The position numbers and the translations under genes are program-made. This document shows, piece after piece, positions 1 to 6,871 of a stretch of DNA of 6,871 nucleotides (position 1 is its first letter; each line of letters begins with the position of its first letter). Source of the DNA: Piscirickettsiaceae bacterium (GTDB lineage: Bacteria > Pseudomonadota > Gammaproteobacteria > Nitrosococcales > Methylophagaceae). The stretch lies in NCBI GenBank assembly GCA_030620285.1, contig JAUXFA010000064.1, positions 1 through 6,871 on the forward strand, given 5' to 3'. The notes beneath the pieces are model-generated. The model did no database searches. It was not told the origin of the DNA and saw nothing but the letters and a program-made list of their open reading frames with translations.

Positions 1-2368
1 TGATTACGCTTCAATTTGTCAGAACTTTCGTAAAGGCATTAATAAAGGCCTTTATAAAGTTACCTCGAAAATGGGTATTTCAACCATTGCCAGCTACCGT
101 GGCGCCCAACTATATGAAATTGTTGGTCTGCATGAGTCGGTAGTAGAAAAATGTTTCCATGGCACCACGAGCCGCATTAGTGGTACGGGTTTTGAAGAAC
201 TACAAATTGATCAACAAGCTGTAGCAGCACGGGCATGGAATCAACGTGCAAAACGTCAACAAGGTGGTTTACTGAAATATATTCATGGTGGTGAATATCA
301 TGCGTATAACCCAGATGTTATTGGAGCTTTGCAAAAAGCCGTACAAGGCGGAAGCTATGATGCTTATAAAGAATATGCAACATTAGTGAACGAGCGACCA
401 GTAATGAGCCTGCGTGATTTGCTGAAACTTAAACTGGCCGATGAAGCGCTGGCACTAGATGCTGTTGAAGATATTAGTAAAATTTTGGCACGCTTTGATA
501 GTGCGGGCATGTCTTTAGGTGCGCTATCGCCAGAAGCACATGAAGCCTTAGCAACGGGCATGAATCGTTTAGGTGGTCGTTCTAATTCAGGTGAAGGAGG
601 TGAAGATCCTGCACGATTTGGTACCGAACGTGTCTCTAAAATTAAACAAGTTGCATCGGGCCGATTTGGCGTAACACCGCATTATTTAGTGAATGCTGAA
701 GTATTGCAGATCAAAATTGCTCAAGGTGCGAAGCCGGGAGAAGGCGGCCAACTACCGGGTGCTAAAGTGAATCAAATGATTGCAACATTGCGTCATTCGA
801 TCCCTGGTGTGACATTGATTTCACCTCCGCCACACCATGATATTTATTCAATCGAAGATTTGGCACAACTCATTTTTGACTTGAAACAAGTTAATCCTGA
901 AGCGTTAGTATCGGTAAAACTGGTGTCAGAAGCGGGAGTGGGTACAGTTGCTGCTGGCGTAGCCAAGGCTTATGCTGATTTAATTACTATCTCTGGATAT
1001 GATGGTGGTACCGCGGCGAGTCCATTAACATCAGTGAAATATGCTGGCGGACCTTGGGAATTAGGCTTGAGTGAAGCTCATCAAACATTACGAGCAAATG
1101 ATTTACGTGACAAAGTACGATTACAAACAGATGGTGGTCTAAAAACAGGACTCGATGTGATTAAAGCCTCTATTTTAGGCGCTGAAAGTTTCGCCTTTGG
1201 CACTGGGCCGATGGTTGCTTTGGGTTGTAAATTCTTGCGGATTTGTCACTTAAACAACTGTGCAACGGGTGTTGCAACACAAAACGACATATTACGTAGC
1301 CATCATTTTATTGGCTTGCCTCAAATGGTGATGAATTATTTCCAATTTGTTGCACGTGAAACACAAGAGTGGTTAGCGGCGCTTGGCGTACCCAGTTTGG
1401 AAGCACTGATCGGTCGAACTGATTTGTTAGAAATCTTACCGGGCACAACAGATAAGCAACGCCGGTTAGATTTGACACCATTATTATCGACAGCAGGTAT
1501 CCCCGCTGATAAACCACTGTTTTGTAGTGAGCCTAAAAATGAACCTTATGATAAAGGTGAGCTGGCCGAGCAAATGATAGTTGATATGCAAGATGCCATT
1601 GCGAATAAACAAGGTGGATTTTTCGAATACGATGTCCGTAATATTAATCGCTCTATTGGTGCGCGTATTTCAGGCGAGATAGCTCGTCATCATGGCAATT
1701 ATGGCATGAGCGACAAGCCTATACGATTACAGTTAACAGGCTCAGCAGGTCAAAGTTTTGGTGTGTGGAATGCGGGTGGTTTAGAAATGCGCTTAGAAGG
1801 TGATGCCAATGACTATGTTGGCAAAGGCATGGCTGCAGGTAAATTAACGATTTATCCATCACCAGAAAGCCATTTTGCTACTCAAGAGGCCAGCATAATG
1901 GGTAACACCTGTTTATATGGTGCAACCGGTGGTGTTTTGTATGCAGCGGGTATGGCGGGTGAGCGTTTTGCGGTACGTAATTCGGGTGCGACAGCGGTTG
2001 TAGAGGGAATAGGCGATCACGGTTGTGAATATATGACCGGTGGTACAGTTGTTGTTTTAGGTGATTCAGGGCTGAATTTTGGTGCTGGAATGACCGGTGG
2101 TTTTGCTTATGTTTTAGATATGGATGATACCTTTGCAGAGCGATATAACCAGGAGTTAGTCGAATTAATTCGCATTGATAATAGCGAATTATCAGAGCAT
2201 GCCTTGCACCTAAAAGGCATGATTGAAGATCATGTCAGAGAAACAGGAAGTGCTTGGGCTAATCAATTATTGGATATGTTTGAGCAACGCTTAAGACAAT
2301 TTTGGCTGGTTAAACCAAAAGATTCAGCGCTTGATGGTTTGCTTAAACAAGCTACAAAAGCAGCTTAA
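1..2368 (+). CDS. gltB: Glutamate synthase [NADPH] large (alpha) subunit, C-terminal half; 5' end outside window
   Basis: This is the C-terminal 788 residues of the GOGAT large subunit, which is normally about 1,480-1,520 residues. The frame is open to the left edge (first full codon at base 2), so the ATG at 71 is internal: the residues before it also fit the family. Missing are the N-terminal glutaminase domain with its catalytic Cys1 and most of the central domain. Visible first is the end of the central domain, then the FMN-binding (beta/alpha)8 synthase domain, where ammonia, 2-oxoglutarate and electrons make glutamate. The [3Fe-4S] cluster cysteines follow the family CX5CX4C spacing (codons at 1226, 1244 and 1259). 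The last ~250 residues form the glycine-rich GXGXG beta-helix domain, with repeated segments such as [14 protein letters not shown] and [12 protein letters not shown]. The protein acts in the cytoplasm with GltD, encoded 40 nt downstream. No frameshift or internal stop is seen. Confidence 0.97.
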   Translation, partial: DYASICQNFRKGINKGLYKVTSKMGISTIASYRGAQLYEIVGLHESVVEKCFHGTTSRISGTGFEELQIDQQAVAARAWNQRAKRQQGGLLKYIHGGEYHAYNPDVIGALQKAVQGGSYDAYKEYATLVNERPVMSLRDLLKLKLADEALALDAVEDISKILARFDSAGMSLGALSPEAHEALATGMNRLGGRSNSGEGGEDPARFGTERVSKIKQVASGRFGVTPHYLVNAEVLQIKIAQGAKPGEGGQLPGAKVNQMIATLRHSIPGVTLISPPPHHDIYSIEDLAQLIFDLKQVNPEALVSVKLVSEAGVGTVAAGVAKAYADLITISGYDGGTAASPLTSVKYAGGPWELGLSEAHQTLRANDLRDKVRLQTDGGLKTGLDVIKASILGAESFAFGTGPMVALGCKFLRICHLNNCATGVATQNDILRSHHFIGLPQMVMNYFQFVARETQEWLAALGVPSLEALIGRTDLLEILPGTTDKQRRLDLTPLLSTAGIPADKPLFCSEPKNEPYDKGELAEQMIVDMQDAIANKQGGFFEYDVRNINRSIGARISGEIARHHGNYGMSDKPIRLQLTGSAGQSFGVWNAGGLEMRLEGDANDYVGKGMAAGKLTIYPSPESHFATQEASIMGNTCLYGATGGVLYAAGMAGERFAVRNSGATAVVEGIGDHGCEYMTGGTVVVLGDSGLNFGAGMTGGFAYVLDMDDTFAERYNQELVELIRIDNSELSEHALHLKGMIEDHVRETGSAWANQLLDMFEQRLRQFWLVKPKDSALDGLLKQATKAA

Positions 2369-2396
2369 ATCTAAATCCTTCACTGTAGGCAAATAA

Positions 2397-3812
<1,416 letters not shown>

Positions 3813-3846
3813 ATCTTGAGCAACCGTTTTCTAATACAGATAAAGC

Positions 3847-3851
3847 AGGGG
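3847..3851 (+). promoter_or_regulatory. Ribosome binding site that sets the start of the small membrane protein
   Basis: AGGGG lies 6 nt before the ATG at 3858. This supports that ATG over the in-frame TTG at 3816, which sits 3 nt after the gltD stop. The TTG start would also add a polar, basic stretch ahead of the first membrane helix. Confidence 0.7.
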
Positions 3852-3857
3852 AACAAA

Positions 3858-4271
3858 ATGATTAAACAAATTAGTTTGGCAACGCTCGCTATTTTTATTA
3901 TTTGGTCAATTCTAAGTTTTTGTATACATGGGGTTTTATTGCAACCCATCTATGAAGAAACAGCTAGCCTTTGGCGTAGTATGGATGAGATGAAAATGGA
4001 CTTAGGCTATTTTGTTTCTTTTATCTCGGCATTTGGATTTGTGCTCGTTTATGCTTTGTTTATAATACCAAAATCAGTCTCAACAGCGCTAAAATTTGGT
4101 CTTATTTGGGGCGTAGTAGCAGGAGTTAATGGTGGGTTTGCAACCTATGCTTATATGCCTATTCCTGAATCATTAGCATGGGCCTGGTGTGCAGATCTTG
4201 TCTTGGGTAGCATCGTCGCAGGCTGGATTGTTGGTGTAATGGTTAAAGAAACGAAGGGTTCGTTCACTTAA
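3858..4271 (+). CDS. Small four-helix inner-membrane protein of unknown function
   Basis: This 137-residue hydrophobic protein has four predicted membrane segments by eye, at about residues 5-27, 49-69, 77-98 and 105-128. The loop after helix 1 is polar and carries both acidic and basic residues (EETASLWRSMDEMKMD), and a short loop before helix 4 reads YMPIPES. No enzymatic motif is visible. The hydrophobic N-terminus looks like a membrane anchor, with no clear signal-peptide cleavage site. I have an impression of similar ~130-residue proteins annotated only as hypothetical membrane proteins in other proteobacteria, but I cannot name a family. The start is the ATG with a good ribosome binding site at 3847-3851. 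It lies 45 nt after gltD with no visible terminator between, so co-transcription with gltBD is likely. That placement does not reveal a function: nitrogen metabolism, haem synthesis or neither are all possible. Codon pattern and continuous helix spacing argue that it is a real gene. Confidence 0.75.
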   Translation: MIKQISLATLAIFIIWSILSFCIHGVLLQPIYEETASLWRSMDEMKMDLGYFVSFISAFGFVLVYALFIIPKSVSTALKFGLIWGVVAGVNGGFATYAYMPIPESLAWAWCADLVLGSIVAGWIVGVMVKETKGSFT

Positions 4272-4441
4272 GTTCTTGCAATTACTCTGCCGGGCGCTGA
4301 TTAAACAAAGTGTATATTAGGGCGCAGGGCGAAAACTCGCTAACGCTCAAACACTCACCTGCTTTACCCGTCCAATAAGCTGTGTTTGGGGTGCGATAAA
4401 ATGGGGCTAGTATTAGAATTAATTTGAACAAAGGAAACCTC
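4272..4441 (+). other. Intergenic leader before hemE with inverted repeats
   Basis: This 170-nt gap holds no convincing gene. A 7-bp inverted repeat, CAAACAC (4348-4354) with GTGTTTG (4382-4388), extends outward by a G-T wobble and a C-G pair to 9 bp, around a 27-nt loop. A second small hairpin, GCGA (4329-4332) with TCGC (4337-4340), has an AAAC loop. The block at about 4319-4408 is more G+C-rich than the A/T-rich flanks. Neither hairpin is followed by a U-run on the plus strand, so neither is a standard intrinsic terminator. The hemE promoter is probably here, but only weak boxes are seen: TATATT at 4313-4318 without a matching -35, and TTGGGG (4386-4391) with TAGTAT (4408-4413) at 16-nt spacing. 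These are too weak to annotate separately. Confidence 0.45.
4431..4435 (+). promoter_or_regulatory. Ribosome binding site that sets the GTG start of hemE
   Basis: AAGGA sits 6 nt before the GTG at 4442. This fixes the start there rather than at the in-frame TTG at 4424, which lies upstream of the site. The resulting N-terminus ([16 protein letters not shown]) also aligns with the E. coli HemE start ([16 protein letters not shown]). Confidence 0.85.
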
Positions 4442-5509
4442 GTGTCTGAATTACAAAATGATCGTTATTTAAGAGCGTTATTACGTCAACCGATTGATAA
4501 AACACCGGTGTGGGTGATGCGACAAGCGGGCCGATATTTGCCAGAATATCGTGAGGTGCGTGCGAAGGCTGGTGATTTTATGACGCTGTGCAGTACGCCA
4601 GATTTGGCGTGTGAGGTGACGTTACAGCCGCTTCGACGTTTTGATTTAGATGCGGCGATCATTTTTTCAGATATTCTAACGATTCCTGATGCGATGGGTT
4701 TGGGTTTGCACTTTGTGACAGGTGAGGGACCTAAGTTTTCTAACCCAATACAAAGCGCTGCGGATATTGCCAAGTTAGGTGTTCCTGATATGGAAGATAA
4801 CTTGGCTTATGTGATGGATGCTATTCGCCTAACTCGCCGTGAAATTGATGGCAAAGTACCGTTGATTGGTTTTAGTGGTAGCCCGTGGACATTGGCGTGT
4901 TATATGGTGGAAGGTGGTTCAAGTAAAGACTTTGCGAAAGTAAAAGGCATGCTATTTGATGCACCTGACCAGATGCATCAATTATTGAATGTGATGGCTG
5001 ATTCGGTTATTGCTTATTTGAATGCTCAAATTGCAGCTGGCGCTCAATCAGTGATGTTGTTTGATACATGGGGAGGCGCATTAAGTACGGGTAACTACCA
5101 AGAATTCTCATTAGCTTATATGCAAAAAATCATCTCGGGTTTAACGCGCGAAAGTGATGGCCGCACTGTGCCTGTTACGATGTTCACCAAAGGTGGTGGT
5201 CAGTGGCTAGAACTGATGGCGGCAACGGGAGCAGATGCGGTGGGTCTTGATTGGACAACAGATATCGGCTCTGCACGTCAACGAGTAGGCGATAAAGTTA
5301 CCTTGCAAGGCAATATGGATCCTTGTGTTTTATATGCTTCAGCCAATCGTGTTGAGCAGGAAGTGGCGAGTGTACTTGCCAGCTATGGCCAAGGTGAAAC
5401 AGGCCATGTATTTAATTTGGGCCATGGTATTCACCCAACGATAGAACCTGAAAAAATGCAACGTTTAGTTGATTCGGTGCACCGTTTGAGCGAGCCTTAC
5501 TACAGATAA
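4442..5509 (+). CDS. hemE: Uroporphyrinogen decarboxylase
   Basis: This complete protein has 355 residues, against 354 in E. coli. It is a cytoplasmic, cofactor-free enzyme that removes four acetate carboxyl groups from uroporphyrinogen III to give coproporphyrinogen III, at the branch leading to haem. Family landmarks are all present. The N-terminal substrate-binding signature [12 protein letters not shown] carries R27 and R31 (human Arg37 and Arg41), and the catalytic aspartate is D77 in FSDIL (human Asp86). [13 protein letters not shown] carries Y154 (human Tyr164). FDTWGG lies at 207-212, and GHGIH near the C-terminus carries H328 (human His339). The start is GTG at 4442, chosen from the ribosome binding site and the N-terminal alignment; the upstream TTG would give a 361-residue form. 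It lies downstream of gltBD, as I recall in Pseudomonas, but the 170-nt gap suggests its own promoter. Nothing is missing or unusual. Confidence 0.98.
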   Translation: MSELQNDRYLRALLRQPIDKTPVWVMRQAGRYLPEYREVRAKAGDFMTLCSTPDLACEVTLQPLRRFDLDAAIIFSDILTIPDAMGLGLHFVTGEGPKFSNPIQSAADIAKLGVPDMEDNLAYVMDAIRLTRREIDGKVPLIGFSGSPWTLACYMVEGGSSKDFAKVKGMLFDAPDQMHQLLNVMADSVIAYLNAQIAAGAQSVMLFDTWGGALSTGNYQEFSLAYMQKIISGLTRESDGRTVPVTMFTKGGGQWLELMAATGADAVGLDWTTDIGSARQRVGDKVTLQGNMDPCVLYASANRVEQEVASVLASYGQGETGHVFNLGHGIHPTIEPEKMQRLVDSVHRLSEPYYR

Positions 5510-5516
5510 TAAATTT

Positions 5517-5577
5517 CGTTCACTATAAGCTCGCTGAAGGGCAGAGAGAAGATGGTTCGACAGGCTCACCATGAACG
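5517..5577. repeat. Pair of facing REP-like palindromic repeats (REPIN-like)
   Basis: The right arm (5552-5577) begins ATGGTTCGACAGGCTCACCA and ends TGAACG. Its arms ATGGT (5552-5556) and ACCAT (5568-5572) form a perfect 5-bp stem around an 11-nt loop. The core TTCGACAGGCTC and the GAACG tail match a dispersed bacterial palindrome known from memory, commonly CCCTTCGACAAGCTCAGGGC followed by GAACG, where CCCT pairs with AGGG. The stem bases differ here but still pair. The left arm (5517-5542), read on the minus strand, starts CCCTTCAGCGAGCTTATAGT and ends GAACG. By hand it matches that form at about 18 of 25 positions, but its stem no longer pairs. The two arms face each other across a 9-nt spacer, as in REP doublets mobilised by RAYT transposases. 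No transposase gene is in the window. The pair lies 7 nt after the hemE stop and could also affect transcript ends. Confidence 0.65.
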
Positions 5578-5631
5578 CGAGAGTTGTATGTGTTTTCCAA
5601 GCACACTTTTGTTCTGATATGGAAATAAAGA

Positions 5632-6540
5632 ATGGACATGTTCCCCAATAGAAACCTTTGGATAGGTTTTGCCTTAGCTGCATTTGGCACTTTGTTGTTT
5701 TCGCTTAAATCAATATTCATTAAGTTTCTGTATCAACAGGGCCTAAATGCCGATTCAGTATTGGTATTAAGAATGGCCTTGGCATTGCCTATTTATTTGG
5801 CATTATTAGTGTATTTATTACGCTGCCGACCCAATAAGCAGAAACTTAACTTCCCGATATTACGGGCAATATTTTTACTGGGTTTTTTGGGCTATTATTT
5901 GGCGTCATTGCTTGATTTAATGGGCCTAGAGCTCATTACCGCCCAGCTTGAAAGGTTGAGCTTATTTACCTACCCATTTATGGTGGCAGTGATCGGTTTC
6001 TTCCTATTTAACGAGCCTTTCACGCGTCGACTTCTACTGGCTTTAATCATTACTTATTCTGGCTTATGGATGGTGATGGGCCAAGAGTTACAGTTAACGG
6101 GTAATAACGTATTAGTTGGTGTCGCCTTGGTATTGGGATCCGCATTAAGTTTCTCGTTATATGTTTTATTTAGTAAAGGCTTTATTAAGCAGTTAGGCAG
6201 CCCTTTGTTTACTAGTCTTGCGATGATTGCTTCTAGTATTTTTGGCTTGATTCATGGTGTGGTTGTGCTTGATTGGGTCGCGTTAACAATTAGCTCATCG
6301 GCATGGTTATGGCTGTTAATATTAGTGGTCTTTAGCACGGTGATCCCGAGCTTTATGATGACGGAAGCAATTAATCGTATTGGCCCTGCTCAAACCGGTA
6401 TTGTCGGTATGTTAGGGCCAATTTTTACGATTGTATTAGCCGTGCATTTATTAGCTGAACCATTCACAGCAACGATAGCGATGGGCGGTCTAATGATCCT
6501 ATTGGGGGTGGCGAGTCTGGTGGTTAAAAAACCAAGTTAA
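5632..6540 (+). CDS. EamA-family (DMT superfamily) membrane transporter, substrate unknown
   Basis: This complete 302-residue protein has about ten membrane helices, the usual length and topology for the drug/metabolite transporter superfamily. By eye the helices lie near residues 10-33, 43-63, 76-97, 106-126, 132-150, 159-180, 190-213, 222-243, 251-274 and 280-297. Two tandem EamA repeats show the expected pattern: the first ends LSLFTYPFMVAVIGFFLFNEPF (111-129 region), and the second ends GPAQTGIVGMLGPIF then LLAEPF (251-278). Both carry the conserved glutamate-proline before the last helix of each repeat. Members export amino acids, metabolites or drugs, and sequence alone does not give the substrate. 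The start is ATG 5632 with GGA at 5621-5623, 8 nt upstream; the ATG at 5638 is a less likely alternative. It follows the repeat pair after hemE and its stop overlaps the stop of the opposing minus-strand gene, so it is probably a separate transcription unit. It has no shown link to hemE. Confidence 0.9.
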   Translation: MDMFPNRNLWIGFALAAFGTLLFSLKSIFIKFLYQQGLNADSVLVLRMALALPIYLALLVYLLRCRPNKQKLNFPILRAIFLLGFLGYYLASLLDLMGLELITAQLERLSLFTYPFMVAVIGFFLFNEPFTRRLLLALIITYSGLWMVMGQELQLTGNNVLVGVALVLGSALSFSLYVLFSKGFIKQLGSPLFTSLAMIASSIFGLIHGVVVLDWVALTISSSAWLWLLILVVFSTVIPSFMMTEAINRIGPAQTGIVGMLGPIFTIVLAVHLLAEPFTATIAMGGLMILLGVASLVVKKPS

Positions 6541-6871
6541 TCATTATTTTCGTTTCGTACTTCTTTCATTAATAACCTAGCAAAGCGCTTAACTTGTAGA
6601 TCATAAAGTGCTAATTCGCCACCTGTTTTAATAGCGCGTGATGCTAGACCGCCAATGACCATCAATAATAGGATGGCGATAAACCAAGCTAGAAAATAAG
6701 TGATTCGCAGTGGTTCAGGTTGGGTTTTAGTCGTGGCGGGAACACTTTCAGTTTGTTGTGCACCATCGACAGAAGTAGTAGAGACAGGTTTGTTGGTTAA
6801 TTTGGGTGTCAGTGAGGCCAACAGCGAATCTAGATTAGATCCTTTCTCAATGGCATCGGCAAATCGCTCAA
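6537..6871 (-). CDS. Unrecognised single-pass membrane protein, C-terminal part; 5' end outside window
   Basis: The minus-strand frame is open to the right edge and shows 110 residues before its stop at 6537-6539. A TTG at 6819-6821 is not needed as a start because the frame continues upstream in protein-like sequence (ERFADAIEKGSNLDSLLASL). The visible order is a short helical-looking stretch (about 1-20), then a linker rich in Thr, Ser, Pro and Gln (about 21-53). One membrane helix follows (about 56-77, TYFLAWFIAILLLMVIGGLA). A basic tail comes last (RAIKTGGELALYDLQVKRFARLLMKEVR). The positive charges after the helix suggest that the C-terminus is cytoplasmic and the linker lies on the outer side of the membrane, but this is inference. 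I do not recognise the family, and the deciding domain may lie in the missing N-terminal part. It is convergent with the EamA gene, and the two stop codons share bases. Confidence 0.7.
   Translation of the reverse strand, partial: ERFADAIEKGSNLDSLLASLTPKLTNKPVSTTSVDGAQQTESVPATTKTQPEPLRITYFLAWFIAILLLMVIGGLASRAIKTGGELALYDLQVKRFARLLMKEVRNENND

Noticed and set aside
71..73. ATG at 71 as the start of a 765-residue protein
   Set aside because: The frame is open to the left edge, and the upstream residues ([12 protein letters not shown]) are typical GltB sequence, so this is an internal methionine.
3816..3857. TTG at 3816 as the start of the small membrane protein (151 residues)
   Set aside because: There is no ribosome binding site before it other than the end of gltD, while the ATG at 3858 has AGGGG at good spacing and begins directly at the first membrane helix.
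4424..4441. TTG at 4424 as the start of hemE
   Set aside because: The AAGGA ribosome binding site lies downstream of it, and the GTG at 4442 gives the family N-terminus.
5590..5610. GTGT/ACAC hairpin followed by TTTT as a hemE terminator
   Set aside because: The stem is only 4 bp with a 9-nt loop and the T-run is short, too weak to call an intrinsic terminator.
5593..5621. TTTTCC ... GATATG as a promoter for the EamA gene
   Set aside because: Both boxes match the sigma-70 consensus poorly (GATATG only 3 of 6), which is expected by chance in A/T-rich sequence.
5465..5720. Minus-strand open frames of 65-72 codons across the hemE-EamA gap
   Set aside because: They run through the palindromic repeat and both flanking genes. 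The translated repeat gives the familiar spurious peptide VSLSNH/GEPVEP seen when such repeats are read as protein.

Overview
The window looks like a chromosomal housekeeping segment from a gammaproteobacterium of moderate to lowish G+C. The GltD and HemE proteins closely resemble their E. coli counterparts over their whole length. The order gltB-gltD-(small gene)-hemE matches, apart from the inserted gene, the gltB-gltD-hemE order I recall from Pseudomonas. The genus cannot be fixed from the sequence alone.

Layout from left to right. (1) The C-terminal half of gltB, the glutamate synthase large subunit, cut by the left edge. (2) gltD, the complete NADPH-dependent small subunit, 40 nt downstream. 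(3) A 137-residue four-helix membrane protein of unknown function, 45 nt after gltD. (4) A 170-nt intergenic stretch that probably carries the hemE leader and includes a block with inverted repeats. (5) hemE, uroporphyrinogen decarboxylase, starting at a GTG. (6) A 122-nt gap with two facing copies of a REP-like palindromic repeat, one well formed and one decayed. (7) A complete ten-helix EamA/DMT-family transporter. (8) On the minus strand, tail to tail with the transporter and overlapping it by 4 nt, the C-terminal end of an unrecognised single-pass membrane protein cut by the right edge.

How the genes work together. GltB and GltD form the NADPH-GOGAT complex, which makes two glutamates from glutamine and 2-oxoglutarate. 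HemE acts four enzymatic steps after glutamyl-tRNA reductase in tetrapyrrole synthesis, a pathway that in these bacteria starts from glutamate. That metabolic link is loose, and the sequence does not show that hemE is transcribed with gltBD. The small membrane protein probably shares the glt transcript. The EamA transporter and the minus-strand gene look like unrelated neighbours.

I found no phage, plasmid, CRISPR, toxin-antitoxin, defence or secondary-metabolite signature, no RNA gene and no broken gene. Apart from the two edge-cut genes, all coding regions are intact. The points worth a second look are the paired palindromic repeat after hemE, the structured block before hemE and the two uncharacterised membrane proteins.
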